This document shows positions 41,120 to 51,932 of a DNA stretch of 64,000 nucleotides, in pieces. Position 1 is the first letter of the stretch; the number at the start of each line of letters is the position of its first letter. The stretch is from Bacteroidales bacterium UBA5349 (GTDB taxonomy: Bacteria; Bacteroidota; Bacteroidia; Bacteroidales; Tenuifilaceae). The notes under the pieces are model-generated. The model was given only the letters and a program-made list of their open reading frames with translations. It was not told the DNA's origin and did no database searches. Made by a program: the position numbers and the translations under genes. The stretch lies in contig DHQB01000006.1 in assembly GCA_002410065.1 (NCBI GenBank), positions 62,001-126,000 of the forward strand, written 5' to 3'.

Positions 41120-43174
41120 ATGCAAAAGGGTAAAATTAACGTTACAACAGAGAATATCTTTCCGATCATCAAAAAGTTTTTATACTCCGATCACGAAATA
41201 TTCCTAAGAGAACTAATTTCCAATGCTGTTGATGCCACTCAAAAGATTAAAACCTTGGCATCGGTTGGAGAGTACAAAGGCGAACTTGGCGACTTAACCG
41301 TGAGGGTTAAGGTTGATAAAAAAGCCAAAACCCTTACTGTAAGCGATAGCGGTGTTGGTATGACAGAGGAGGAGATTGATAAGTACATCAACCAAATTGC
41401 CTTTTCGGGAGCCGAGGAGTTTCTTTCAAAGTATAAAGATCAAACACAGGCCATAATCGGTCATTTTGGTTTAGGCTTCTACTCATCGTTTATGGTGAGC
41501 GATAAGGTTGAAATAGTAACTCGCTCACACAAAGAAAACACTACCCCAGTTCGCTGGTCGTGCAAGGGCACACCTGATTTCTCCATTGAGAATACTGAAC
41601 GCGAAACAAGAGGAACTGATATAGTGCTTCACATCAGCAAGGAGAATGAGGAGTTTCTAGAGGATGGCAAAATCAATGAGCTGCTAACCAAGTACTGCCG
41701 ATTTTTGCCAATCCCCATAGCCTTTGGCACCGAAAAAGAGTGGAAAGATGGTAAAGAGGTTGAAACTGGCAAGGACAAGATTATAAATGAAACCAATCCG
41801 CTATGGACCCGAAAACCAGCAGATTTAAAGGAAGAAGATTATGCCAATTTCTATAGCGATTTGTACCCTGCTGCTCAGGATCCGCTGTTTAACATTCACC
41901 TCAATGTCGATTACCCTTTCAACCTAACAGGTGTTTTGTACTTCCCAAGAATAAAATCGAATTTTGATATTCAAAAGAACAAGATTCAGCTGTACAGCAA
42001 CCAGGTATTTGTTACCGATTCGGTTGAAAATATTGTTCCCGAGTTTTTAACATTGCTCCATGGGGTTATCGACTCGCCAGACATACCGCTAAACGTATCA
42101 CGCAGCTATCTGCAAAGCGATTCGAATGTTAAGAAAATATCATCGCACATAACCAAAAAAGTATCCGATAGGTTACAAGAAATTTTTAAGGAGAATCGCG
42201 AGCAGTTTGAAGAGAAATGGGACGACCTGAAGCTCTTTATTACCTTTGGAATGATATCGGACGAAAAATTTTATGAGCGTGCCGATAAATTTGCTCTGCT
42301 TAAGAATGTGGATGGTAAATATTTTACCTATGATGAGTACGAAAAGCTGATTAAGGAGAACCAAACCGACAAGAACAAATCCCTTATCTACCTATACACA
42401 ACCGATAGTGAAGAGCAATTCTCTTATATCGATATGGCTAAAAACCATGGTTACGATGTGCTGATAATGGATGGTCAACTCGACCCTCACCTTATCAATA
42501 CGCTTGAGGCAAAGTTTAAAGACTCTCGGTTTATTCGTGTTGACAGTGATGTGATTGACAAACTTATTGTTAAAGAGGATAAAAAGGAGTTAACACTAAG
42601 CTACGATGAGCAAAGCGATTTAAGAAGTCTTTTTGAAGGGGCAACCAACGACACATCTAAATACTGGGTTCAGTTTGAAGATATGGGTGAGCAATCTGCC
42701 CCCGTAGTGATTACCCGTAGCGAATACATGCGCAGAATGGCAGATATGGCAGCCATGAGTGGTGCTGGAAGCATGTACGGGAAAATACCCGAAACGGTAA
42801 ACCTTGTTGTAAACATATCGCATCCATTAGTTAAGTCTGTTGTTGAGCAAAAGGACAAAAAGTTAAGCGATAAAATTCAGGAGTTTAGCAGTAAACTTGA
42901 ACCGCTTAACAGCAAGCTCGAAGAACTTAGAAAGCAAACCCAAGGAAAAAAGGACGAGGAGATATCCCAGGCAGAAAAAGATGAGATGGGAGATTTGAAC
43001 AAGAAAATTGATGAGATAAAGTCGTCGAAAGCCGAAACACTGAAAAAGTTTGGTAAGGACAACAAACTTACAAAACAGCTAATTGACCTTGCACTGCTTG
43101 CAAACAATATGCTTAAAGGCGAAGAACTTAGCAAGTTTGTAAAACGCAGCGTTGAACTGATTAAGGTAAAATAA
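41120..43174 (+). CDS. htpG: Molecular chaperone HtpG (Hsp90)
   Basis: An ATP-dependent chaperone of the cytoplasm. The 684-aa protein has the GHKL ATPase domain with ELISNAVDATQKI (Asn of the N box), DSGVGMT, GHFGLGFYS and the TRGTDIVLHI strand. The middle domain has NVSRSYLQSD with the catalytic-loop Arg. The C-terminal part contains an unusual Lys/Glu-rich coiled segment (about 590-640) before the dimerisation helices, a feature of Bacteroidota HtpG. It stands alone and is followed by a bidirectional terminator. Confidence 0.96.
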   Translation: MQKGKINVTTENIFPIIKKFLYSDHEIFLRELISNAVDATQKIKTLASVGEYKGELGDLTVRVKVDKKAKTLTVSDSGVGMTEEEIDKYINQIAFSGAEEFLSKYKDQTQAIIGHFGLGFYSSFMVSDKVEIVTRSHKENTTPVRWSCKGTPDFSIENTERETRGTDIVLHISKENEEFLEDGKINELLTKYCRFLPIPIAFGTEKEWKDGKEVETGKDKIINETNPLWTRKPADLKEEDYANFYSDLYPAAQDPLFNIHLNVDYPFNLTGVLYFPRIKSNFDIQKNKIQLYSNQVFVTDSVENIVPEFLTLLHGVIDSPDIPLNVSRSYLQSDSNVKKISSHITKKVSDRLQEIFKENREQFEEKWDDLKLFITFGMISDEKFYERADKFALLKNVDGKYFTYDEYEKLIKENQTDKNKSLIYLYTTDSEEQFSYIDMAKNHGYDVLIMDGQLDPHLINTLEAKFKDSRFIRVDSDVIDKLIVKEDKKELTLSYDEQSDLRSLFEGATNDTSKYWVQFEDMGEQSAPVVITRSEYMRRMADMAAMSGAGSMYGKIPETVNLVVNISHPLVKSVVEQKDKKLSDKIQEFSSKLEPLNSKLEELRKQTQGKKDEEISQAEKDEMGDLNKKIDEIKSSKAETLKKFGKDNKLTKQLIDLALLANNMLKGEELSKFVKRSVELIKVK

Positions 43175-43264
43175 GGCAAACTTAAATTGTCCTAAATATC
43201 CGAAACAGTTTTGTATAAGAAAGACAAATTATATAACGCTATTTCAGGGCAAGATATTTAATAC

Positions 43265-43304
43265 AAAAAAAGAGGGCGCAACCATTGCACCCTCTTTTTT
43301 TATA
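43265..43304. terminator. Bidirectional terminator between htpG and the tricorn-type gene
   Basis: Stem AGAGGG/CCCTCT (43271-43276 with 43290-43295), extended by GCA/TGC, flanked by A7 and T7. Confidence 0.9.
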
Positions 43305-43311
43305 AAGCCAT

Positions 43312-46300
43312 TTAAATATTTTTAAGCAGTTCTTTAATTGCTGCTTCGAGCTGTTCGTCACGCCCATTATCTATTTGCCCTGGCATGTTTTTCACTACAA
43401 TATCGGGTACTGATTGGTGGTTTTCCAGCCATTCGCCCTTCATGTTTTTTACGCTAACCGGAACTGCACCCCACGTAATTTTTCCATTCTGAAGCATTTC
43501 CCAGCCTGCAAAGCTACAGGTGCCTGGTACGGGCATGCCAATAAGAGTACCTATTCCTAAATCTTGGTATCCACAGCTAAAGCAGTGGCCATCGCTATAG
43601 TTTGCCTCGTTTACCAGAGCAACCGAGGGCTTTGTCCATCGGGCAAGGGGTTCGGTACCCAGTGAGCGACTTTCAATTGCATACTCAAGAAAATTTTGCC
43701 CAGTAAGAAACATGGTTAAATCGCTAACCAAATCGCCACCACCATTAAAGCGGGTATCAATAATCAGCCCTTTAGCATGAGCATATTTACCCATGGCCTT
43801 TTCGTATGTGTTTCGGTAGGGCTCATCGCTCATTCCAGGAATATGAACATAGCCTAACTGCGAGTTACTCAGGCTATCCACTAACTTTTCATTTTGCTTT
43901 ACCCACCTATTATAAAGTAGCGAATTCTCTTGACCTATACTAATTGGTTTTACCGTTATACTAAAGGTTGACCCTTTCTTTGGGTCGAAAATTTCGAGAG
44001 ACGTAAATTTATTAGCCTTCTTGTTTAAGTATTTTGCAAAATCTACATCATGAGCAATTGTTTCGCCATCAATAGATTTGATAATCATATTAGGTTCAAC
44101 TTTAATATGATCTTTGTCTAACGGGCCAAATTGTAGTACTTCGGAAATTTTAATACCCGGTCCATCGTGCTTATAATCAATAAAAATACCTAACGATGCT
44201 GTTTGTGTTTCATTTGCCCCACTACTTCGCAAACGAGCTCCACTATGCGATACATTTAGCTCACCAAGCATTTCCGATAGTAATTCGGTTAATTCGAAGT
44301 CGTTACCTAAAAGTGATAACTTAGGTTCGTACTCCTCACGAAGTTTGTCCCATGGAGCTCCGTGAAAATCGGATTTGTAAAACATCACCTTGGTTCTCTT
44401 CCAAACATGATCAAACATTAGCTGGCGTTCCTCATCAAGATTTAGAGTAACCTCGCCATTGATGCTAACGGGCTTAGTCGATTTCGAAGTAAGGTCGACG
44501 GTAGATATTGAGCCATCCGAAAGTATAAAGAGTGTGCCCATATCTTTGCTCCACTCAAGGCCTGCCGATCTAGCGTTTAGTGGAATATCCATTTTGGTTT
44601 CATTGGTGCGTAGGTTGGTGCTCCAAAGGTTTAAGTCTTTTTCAAAACGGGTAAGATAGTATAGGGTTTCTCCATCTTTTGAGAGTACAGCGTCGGAGAG
44701 GCTCGAAGAGTGGATTGTTAAGCGCTTCTTTCTGTCTTTAAGACCGTTCCAATCAATTTTTACTAGGGTTGAATCAACTTTACCCTTCAGTTCTTCACCT
44801 TTCTTTTTCTTATTTAACTTCTTATCCGAATCCTTGTCTTTATCCTTGATTTTTTCTTTGTCTAGTTTTTCTATCTCTTTCAATAGTTTGTATTCATCCT
44901 CGGTCATGTTAAACTTGTCCCAGCCATCGCGGGTTAAGAAAAGGGAGTAAACATCGAGTTGGCGGGAGCTGCTGGTTGCAAGTCCCTTTAATCCATGTCG
45001 ATCGCTAAACCATAGAATTTGTTTCCCATTGTTAACCCATTTAGCAGAGTAGTCGCCAAAACCACTTTCGGTTAGGTTCACCATCTCTTTTTGACCTTTT
45101 GCATCAATTAAAACAACCTCGCTTACCCCTAAGTTGGGCGAGTATCTTGAAAGTAGCCACTTACTATCTGGGCTCCAGTCGAACTGCTGATCGCCATCAC
45201 TCATGTAAAATAGTTTGTCGGGACCAAGAATTTCTCTTATCTGCTTGCTTTCAATGTTGTAAATCTTCAGTGAGCGTCGGTTTTCGATAAAAGCAATCTC
45301 TTTACCGTCTGGTGATATTTTGGGTTGATAGTTGTCGTTGTTGTTATCAATTACCTTCTCCTCAGTTAAAAGAGTAGAAGCGTAAAAGAATGGTTCGTCG
45401 CTTAAATTCTTTGTTGTTTTGTATATTCCCCAAACACTGTTACGTTGACTGGCGTATATTACTGATTTGCCATCGGGTGAAAAGTTGATAAATTTTTCTT
45501 GCTCGGTTGTATTGGTAATGCGCTTTGTGAATTTTCCTTCAACAGACGATACAAAAACTTCCCCTCTTGCAATAAAAACAACCTCTTTGCCATTGGGAGC
45601 TATGGCCATTTCGCTAATATTGCCAGCTATGGGAAGAATTTGTTCTTTATTGATAAGTGATCCGCTTTGAATTTTGACTTCAACTTTTTTAGGCTCGAAT
45701 CCAACTTTTTGCGTGTAAAGGTCGCCGTGGTGTGTATAGCATAAGGTTTCGTTATTGCTTATGCTCAGAAACCTTACGGGATGAAACTCAAAATTTGTTA
45801 TTTGTTCAACTTTGTTAGTGTTGTTCAGGTCTAACTTATGCACGTTAAACGTACCGTTTTGCTCGCTGAGGTAGAAAATGCTTTTGTCGTCGCTGGTAAA
45901 AACAGGGTTTCGATCTTCTCCCTCGAATGAAGTAATCATTTTATGCTGGTTGCTATCAACATCGTAAACCCAAATATCTCGCGTAATTGCTGATTTATGA
46001 TGCTTTCGCCATTCGTTTTCGCCACCTTTTTTATCTTGGTAAACCATGGTTTTGCCATCGGTGCTTACCCTTACCAATTCTGCTGGTATTGTCCACAACT
46101 GATTAATTTGACCTCCTTCAGCAGGAACAGTATACACTTCGGGTTGGGAGCCTGTTGGGTACTGCCTGTGGTTAGCGTCATCGAGTCGCTGCGCGCCAAA
46201 TATTACCTTACTATTATCGTGACTAAAAGCGTAAGGGTACTCGTTGGCAGAGTGGTAGGTTAACCTCTTAGGCTCTCCCCCTTCAGCGTCGATTATAAAA

Positions 46301-46581
46301 ACATCAAAATCGCCAAAACGGTCTGATGCGAAACTTATCTTGGTGCCGTCGTTACACCAAACGGGCATAAAATCATGTCCCTGGTGGTAAGTAATTTGTT
46401 TTGCATTGCCCCCGTTAGCAGAAACTGTGTAGATATTTCCCTTAAAAGCAAAAGCTATTTTGCTGCCATCGGGCGATATGGAAGAGTAACGAATCCATTG
46501 TTCGGCGTCTTGCGCAATTGTTGAAGAGCAAAGGAACATTAAAATTCCTAGCGCCTGTAAAAGTCGAAATATTTTAAACAT
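43312..46581 (-). CDS. Tricorn-type protease (S41 family), secreted
   Basis: A 1089-aa exported protease related to archaeal tricorn. The signal peptide ends near TIAQ (23). WD40/PD40-type beta-propellers fill about 30-720 (SSISPDGSKIAFAF, INFSPDGKSVIYAS, PKISPDGKEIAF), with a Lys/Asp-rich insertion near 570-600. A tricorn core helical domain, a PDZ domain (about 790-870) and the S41 catalytic domain follow. The likely catalytic Ser is in NYSDGHCF (about 993), preceded by the FNGGG turn. It degrades peptides made by other proteases. No type IX tail is present, so a periplasmic site is likely. Confidence 0.92.
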   Translation of the reverse strand: MFKIFRLLQALGILMFLCSSTIAQDAEQWIRYSSISPDGSKIAFAFKGNIYTVSANGGNAKQITYHQGHDFMPVWCNDGTKISFASDRFGDFDVFIIDAEGGEPKRLTYHSANEYPYAFSHDNSKVIFGAQRLDDANHRQYPTGSQPEVYTVPAEGGQINQLWTIPAELVRVSTDGKTMVYQDKKGGENEWRKHHKSAITRDIWVYDVDSNQHKMITSFEGEDRNPVFTSDDKSIFYLSEQNGTFNVHKLDLNNTNKVEQITNFEFHPVRFLSISNNETLCYTHHGDLYTQKVGFEPKKVEVKIQSGSLINKEQILPIAGNISEMAIAPNGKEVVFIARGEVFVSSVEGKFTKRITNTTEQEKFINFSPDGKSVIYASQRNSVWGIYKTTKNLSDEPFFYASTLLTEEKVIDNNNDNYQPKISPDGKEIAFIENRRSLKIYNIESKQIREILGPDKLFYMSDGDQQFDWSPDSKWLLSRYSPNLGVSEVVLIDAKGQKEMVNLTESGFGDYSAKWVNNGKQILWFSDRHGLKGLATSSSRQLDVYSLFLTRDGWDKFNMTEDEYKLLKEIEKLDKEKIKDKDKDSDKKLNKKKKGEELKGKVDSTLVKIDWNGLKDRKKRLTIHSSSLSDAVLSKDGETLYYLTRFEKDLNLWSTNLRTNETKMDIPLNARSAGLEWSKDMGTLFILSDGSISTVDLTSKSTKPVSINGEVTLNLDEERQLMFDHVWKRTKVMFYKSDFHGAPWDKLREEYEPKLSLLGNDFELTELLSEMLGELNVSHSGARLRSSGANETQTASLGIFIDYKHDGPGIKISEVLQFGPLDKDHIKVEPNMIIKSIDGETIAHDVDFAKYLNKKANKFTSLEIFDPKKGSTFSITVKPISIGQENSLLYNRWVKQNEKLVDSLSNSQLGYVHIPGMSDEPYRNTYEKAMGKYAHAKGLIIDTRFNGGGDLVSDLTMFLTGQNFLEYAIESRSLGTEPLARWTKPSVALVNEANYSDGHCFSCGYQDLGIGTLIGMPVPGTCSFAGWEMLQNGKITWGAVPVSVKNMKGEWLENHQSVPDIVVKNMPGQIDNGRDEQLEAAIKELLKNI

Positions 46582-46802
46582 GTTACCATTGAGTTTATGT
46601 TAGTAAAAATCTATGACATTTATACTGTACAAAGGATTAGTGCTTGACTGAAAAAAGTTTTTTTATTTATCAATAACCTCGTACTAATCAATACGAACAT
46701 ACTCGTTTTTTTTCGGTCAACAAATTGCTGTGTCTATAAACAATATATTGTTTTTTTGTAAGGATTGGGTATGTTCTTGTTTCTTCCACTCCCTAGTGGT
46801 AT

Positions 46803-46837
46803 AAAAAAAGGCTGCCCAATTGAGCAGCCTTTTTTAA
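46803..46837 (-). terminator. Terminator after the 1670-aa secreted protein gene
   Basis: Stem AGGCTGC/GCAGCCT (46809-46815 with 46824-46830), with A and T runs on both sides. Confidence 0.85.
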
Positions 46838-46855
46838 ATTAGAATAATGCTATTC

Positions 46856-49800
46856 CTAGTTTTTGATGATAACCTTTGACACGGTTTGGCCATCAATAAA
46901 CTCAACCACAACTATATAAGAACCGCTACTTAAAAAACCTAAGTTGATTGGTTCATTTAGTGCATTACCGGAAACAGATTTCATAATGCTTCCTGTTTGT
47001 GAGAAAACTCTAACTAATTGTACACCCTCTGTGCTAAGATTGATGTGCTCAGTAAAAGGATTTGGATATAAGCTGAAGATTAAAGTCTCATCAGCTCCAA
47101 CACCAGTTCCTTTTTCTGTAGTAAACTCCAGTACAACACTGCTTTCCTGAATATTATCAGCAGCATCAAATGCTACTAAATAAATTTGGTATGCTGTATT
47201 GCTTGTGAGATCACATACAATTTCTTGAGCAGGACTTCCGGTGAAGTCAATAGTACCTGATGCTGTAATGGTTACATCGGCATAGCTCTCGCCACTAATA
47301 ATTTCCTGAATAGATGGAGCCGTGCTTCCTGAAAGAACTACAAGATAGGACACTTGTGAAACCTCATTAAGTGAAACATTAAATGCTACGGTATCAGCAC
47401 CCACACTTTTTACTACAGGATAATCCACATCCCATTCTGGAGCAGAATCATCAGGAGTAGTAAACGAAATTTGGGCCGTTTCTATCTGCTGATTGTCTAA
47501 ATTGTCAATAGCAGCAAGATATAACTTATACGAAGTGGTTTCTGTAAGATCGCTTAAAGTCAGCGTTGCAGCGTTTTCTATAAACTCTCCATTCCCAACT
47601 TCTATTGGTGTAACAGAACCGTATGCTTCACCAGCATATACCTCTTCAACTGTTGGAGCATCATCGTCTGAACCAATAAGCATATAATAATAAGTTGCAG
47701 ATTCATCTAGCATTATGCTTACCTCTGCCCCATTCCCTGTCACTAGTTCTAATGAAGGGTATCCTTCTGTCCATACTGGAGCATTTAAGTCGATAATAGT
47801 AAACTGTGATGAAACACCAGTTATTGCAAAATCATTAACATCCAGCAAATCGGTAACAGAAACCTCTATCTGGTGCTCAGAAATGAAAGGAGAATCTGCC
47901 GTTAGCTCAATCTCTGTTTTTGTATCATTTACCGTTGCAGAATAAACCAAAGTCTCGTCGGTTGTTAAATCTTTTAAGGTCACAAAACTAGACACACTTG
48001 AGTTGGTAATTTCCTCACCGTCAAGTAGCGTTGCTCCTCTACTAAAAGTAATGGTAATAGCCTGATCTACAGAAACATTATCAGAACCGTTCAATGGCAG
48101 GATTTCCATTGAAGTGTAAGCGTAAATGTTCACATCATCAACATAAACAGTTTTTCCTTTAGTGGCATTCTTAAAGGCTAAACAAGTAGGTACTTCAGCC
48201 ACATTAAAATCAAGTGTTTGCTCGGTGTAAGCACCATATACCTCAAATGAACTTATCTGAGTAAACGAAGTAGGATCATTAGGATCTTCTAGAGTACCTA
48301 CAAGTATAGTTGCACCCAAATCGCCCTTAACCCAATAGTTAAGTTGATATTTTGTTCCACTCATTAATGCAGGTAAAGCTACAAGTGGCTCCACCTCTGA
48401 ATAGCTAGACATGTATAGGCTAAGGCTATTATTAGGACTATGCGCATTTGATGTAGATGTATTTATCTTTACAGTTGAAGAACTACCATCGTGCTTAATC
48501 CAAAATAGAGGTAAAGATGAATTTTCATCAAAACTCTCAATAATATCGGCAACGGGATTATATCCAGTTGTTGAAATTGTATTTGTTTCTTCAGCATCAC
48601 TACTCTGCGATGCAACACTAAACGATGCTTCTACTGATTCACCATCGGTAACACCTTCAACGGGAATACCCACCTTAAGCATAACGGTACTCAACTCACC
48701 AGCATCAATGCTTATGGAGCTAATCTCTGTTCCATTAACTGCATCAAAAATTGATGTAGCCCAATCCGATGAAGCGGTTAGGTCATAGGTGTCATTACCA
48801 TATCCTGTATTGCTTATTTCAACATTATACCAAGCAAACCCACCTGCAAAGGATGTTTTACCAAGATCGGTAATTTCTGACACCATTTCATATTCACCAA
48901 CAGGAACAACGCTTATGTCATCAATCTGAAGTGATTTATAACTTCCATCAGGAATCATATTTATTACAATGTACTCCATCCCGTCGGTTGCTGAAATATC
49001 AAACTGATAGTACTTGTAGCTAGAACTAGGCACTATTGCCTCAAAGGACGTTGCAAATGTTTCAGGTTTATACGGATCGGAAACCGTTCCTATCTGGAAT
49101 GAAATACCACCTTTGGCATATAAAGACACACGATACAATGGGTGTTGCTGAACTGCAGGCATCACAAGCATTGCTACTTCGGTTTCGCTTGAATTTCCAA
49201 AATGAAGATAATGATCACCTGAATTAGCATTAAATGACGATGAATAAATCTTCAAAAGATTATCTTGGGTTTGTATAGGCAGCCATCCTTGTGGGAATGA
49301 TGTACCCGACTCAAAACCCTGCTCTAACTCGGCAAATGGTTTATAGGTATACAGAGAAAAGTCTACCTGAACAACAGCATCAGTTTCTTGCTGAGAGGTA
49401 ACCGTTAACAAAACAGGCTTTTCAACCGGAACAGAAACATCAGAAGGTGCTGATGTCGCCACATAAACAGTGTCGGTCTCATCCACAGCTAATTCAATAG
49501 AGGTAATAGCATTACCGTCCTTATCGGAAATAGATGATACAAGATCAGATGCTACCGCCAGGTCAAAAGTTTCTGATAATAATCCTGTATTAGTTATTGC
49601 TGCAGCAAATGTTACACTCCCCCCTTCGGCTATAGACTTCTGATTCACAAGTGCAGAAGCCTCAACAGCATAAGATGAAATCAACTCCAATGAAAAATCA
49701 TCAAGGTAAAGATTAGAGCCTTTTTTTGTATACTTGAATGCTATGTACGATAGTTGATCGTGCGAAATCTCCATTTCATTCTCCTGATAAGTCCAAGAAC

Positions 49801-51868
49801 TGGCTAGGGAAAAACTCTCCAAAGTTGTAAATGTTGTTGAATCCGAGGGGTCGGTAAGCAAGCCTACCTGAAGAGAGGCACCTGCATTACCGTTTATCCA
49901 GAAACGTAAACGATAAAACTCGCCAGGACTAAAATTCACAGCAGGCGAAACAAGCATTGTATTGTGAGGCACTGAATTACTGTAAATTTTTACAGAGTTA
50001 GGAGTTGATCTTGCATAAGAGGTTTGAATTGTTAATGGATTAGTCCCTAAAGGCACTAAAGCACTCCAACCAAGAGGCATTTCTTTACTTTCATCAAACG
50101 TTTCGACAAACTCTGTATATGGTGAGTAAACACCAAGTTTTACGGTAATGGTGTCGTTAGTTCTATCAGAATCATCGGCGTAATCAGTAAATATATTAAG
50201 AGTATAAAATCCTTCCTCCGATGGAGTGGTTAATGTTTGCGTGAAAGTCACAGGTGTTTCTTCACCAAAAGGGGCAACATCAACAGACTGACTACCTGTC
50301 TGCCCATCCTCAACCAAAATCCATTTAACAGGAACAGATGCTGTATTTTGGCCATAATTAGTAACAATAGCCCTTACATCTAGTTCTGTACCTGAGAACA
50401 TTACAGTATCTCGCATTGCACCGGCATTTTTTGATACAGGTAACACTGCAAAATCATAATCTGGAGCTACTTCAAGGGTAAAATCATCAATGTATAAACT
50501 TGTGGTCAAACCATCAGGGTTATCAAATGCGTAAAGAGCAACCTTAAGGTTTTCTGCCTCAACTCCCTGAAGTTGAAAATAATATTTAGACCAAACATTA
50601 GGCGTAAAATTATCGCCTTCAATTGTTCCCATGCTAGTCCAAGTTGTTCCATCGTCTGTGGTGTACATAACGCTTAACTCATCATCAACGGCAATAGCTG
50701 AAGCATTGGCCATTAATGAGAATGAAACCCGAAGATTTCCTTCACTTATTGTATTTACGGGATGAGAAATAACCCAACCTGTAATAGCAGACGAGTTACT
50801 TTTACTATATCCAAAATAGATAGCTTGAGGAGGAGTGTTAACATAGTAAGAAGTTTCTTTCCAAGTTGAAGAACCATAGATAAGTTCCTCTGTAGGTAGC
50901 CCTTTTGCCTGAGTCCAACCGTACGGAACTACATCACCCTTAAATGTATCGAAACTTTCCGAAATAAGCACGGAGGTTGGATATACCCTTAATGCGGTAG
51001 TTGCCTCATTACCATCCTGATACTCATCCGAAGCAAGCTCTGCATTAAATACAATATTGTCGGTAAGTTCGCTGTTAAAAATAACAGGAACCTCAATTTC
51101 TCGTGTTTCGCCAACTGCAAGGTTTGCAACAGGGATAGTTCCATCAATACCTGTATTAATCTCAAGCGCATAGGTTAAATCAAATGTTTCCTCGGTACTC
51201 CCCCAGTTTTTTAGGGTCACCATGTATTTGCCATCAACATCTTTACGATAGATATAATCGGGAACAACAGACATTATTGCCACATCGTGCTCCGGAATAA
51301 ATAAATTAGGCCCAGTAACATCGTCTAACCCTATAGAGCAATAACCAGAATCATAGTCATAACCAGAACTTATAGCTCTAAAACGAATCCGAACGTTATC
51401 TGAAGTGCTATATTCAGAAAGTTCTATGGTATAGTTAAACCACTGATTGGGATTCTCTGTTTTTGTATGCTCTCTAAGATTAATCCAGTCGGCACCGTCT
51501 ACAGAAACATCAACAAATAATGGCTTAAGTACATTACCTCCTAAATCTGTCCTTTTTAAGTATAAGAAGTAGCTAAGGGTTGTGCTTCCCGATGTTAAAT
51601 CTAAACGAGGGGTAATTAACTTTAACACCTTACCCTGTGATATGTAACGGGAGTCAACAAATGCATAATAACCTGAACCGGAATTATCGGCAGAAGGACC
51701 GTTAGAGTTCTTATCTGTAACGATCCAATCTGCATCATTGGTATCGTCATTTACCCATCCGTATGGGATTTTGTCAGAGTTAAAACTCTGATCTATGGTT
51801 TGTCCACTCGCCGTAAGCGAGAGTAAAACTAAAACAAACCCAATTATTAAATTGTGTAAAATTTTCAT
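46856..51868 (-). CDS. Giant secreted protein with five choice-of-anchor J-like modules and type IX sorting domain
   Basis: A 1670-aa protein with a signal peptide (cleaved near TASGQ, 23). Five modules of the cleaved-adhesin/choice-of-anchor J (MAM-like) kind lie near 24-190, 305-470, 600-740, 860-1010 and 1120-1260. Each opens with (E)SFD..., continues with PxGW and closes with (Y/L)DDxx. Spacers between them resemble CARDB domains. A Big_5-like domain (about 1265-1370) and two FN3-like repeats (APVWTEGYP, APEWDVDYP) follow. The C-terminal 80 residues (FSLYPNPFTEHINLS...SGSYIVVVE) are a type A type IX secretion sorting domain, so it is probably cell-surface or released. No catalytic site was seen; an adhesive or scaffold role is inferred. 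Confidence 0.88.
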   Translation of the reverse strand: MKILHNLIIGFVLVLLSLTASGQTIDQSFNSDKIPYGWVNDDTNDADWIVTDKNSNGPSADNSGSGYYAFVDSRYISQGKVLKLITPRLDLTSGSTTLSYFLYLKRTDLGGNVLKPLFVDVSVDGADWINLREHTKTENPNQWFNYTIELSEYSTSDNVRIRFRAISSGYDYDSGYCSIGLDDVTGPNLFIPEHDVAIMSVVPDYIYRKDVDGKYMVTLKNWGSTEETFDLTYALEINTGIDGTIPVANLAVGETREIEVPVIFNSELTDNIVFNAELASDEYQDGNEATTALRVYPTSVLISESFDTFKGDVVPYGWTQAKGLPTEELIYGSSTWKETSYYVNTPPQAIYFGYSKSNSSAITGWVISHPVNTISEGNLRVSFSLMANASAIAVDDELSVMYTTDDGTTWTSMGTIEGDNFTPNVWSKYYFQLQGVEAENLKVALYAFDNPDGLTTSLYIDDFTLEVAPDYDFAVLPVSKNAGAMRDTVMFSGTELDVRAIVTNYGQNTASVPVKWILVEDGQTGSQSVDVAPFGEETPVTFTQTLTTPSEEGFYTLNIFTDYADDSDRTNDTITVKLGVYSPYTEFVETFDESKEMPLGWSALVPLGTNPLTIQTSYARSTPNSVKIYSNSVPHNTMLVSPAVNFSPGEFYRLRFWINGNAGASLQVGLLTDPSDSTTFTTLESFSLASSWTYQENEMEISHDQLSYIAFKYTKKGSNLYLDDFSLELISSYAVEASALVNQKSIAEGGSVTFAAAITNTGLLSETFDLAVASDLVSSISDKDGNAITSIELAVDETDTVYVATSAPSDVSVPVEKPVLLTVTSQQETDAVVQVDFSLYTYKPFAELEQGFESGTSFPQGWLPIQTQDNLLKIYSSSFNANSGDHYLHFGNSSETEVAMLVMPAVQQHPLYRVSLYAKGGISFQIGTVSDPYKPETFATSFEAIVPSSSYKYYQFDISATDGMEYIVINMIPDGSYKSLQIDDISVVPVGEYEMVSEITDLGKTSFAGGFAWYNVEISNTGYGNDTYDLTASSDWATSIFDAVNGTEISSISIDAGELSTVMLKVGIPVEGVTDGESVEASFSVASQSSDAEETNTISTTGYNPVADIIESFDENSSLPLFWIKHDGSSSTVKINTSTSNAHSPNNSLSLYMSSYSEVEPLVALPALMSGTKYQLNYWVKGDLGATILVGTLEDPNDPTSFTQISSFEVYGAYTEQTLDFNVAEVPTCLAFKNATKGKTVYVDDVNIYAYTSMEILPLNGSDNVSVDQAITITFSRGATLLDGEEITNSSVSSFVTLKDLTTDETLVYSATVNDTKTEIELTADSPFISEHQIEVSVTDLLDVNDFAITGVSSQFTIIDLNAPVWTEGYPSLELVTGNGAEVSIMLDESATYYYMLIGSDDDAPTVEEVYAGEAYGSVTPIEVGNGEFIENAATLTLSDLTETTSYKLYLAAIDNLDNQQIETAQISFTTPDDSAPEWDVDYPVVKSVGADTVAFNVSLNEVSQVSYLVVLSGSTAPSIQEIISGESYADVTITASGTIDFTGSPAQEIVCDLTSNTAYQIYLVAFDAADNIQESSVVLEFTTEKGTGVGADETLIFSLYPNPFTEHINLSTEGVQLVRVFSQTGSIMKSVSGNALNEPINLGFLSSGSYIVVVEFIDGQTVSKVIIKN

Positions 51869-51891
51869 ACTATTTTGTTTTTGGTTTGTAA

Positions 51892-51926
51892 AAATAGGGC
51901 AAGGAGGTTACCCTCCTGCCCTATAG
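51892..51926 (-). terminator. Hairpin after the 1285-aa secreted protein gene
   Basis: A long, slightly bulged stem (51894-51907 with 51911-51924) and TTA loop, followed on the minus strand by T-rich sequence. Confidence 0.7.
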
Positions 51927-51932
51927 AAGTTA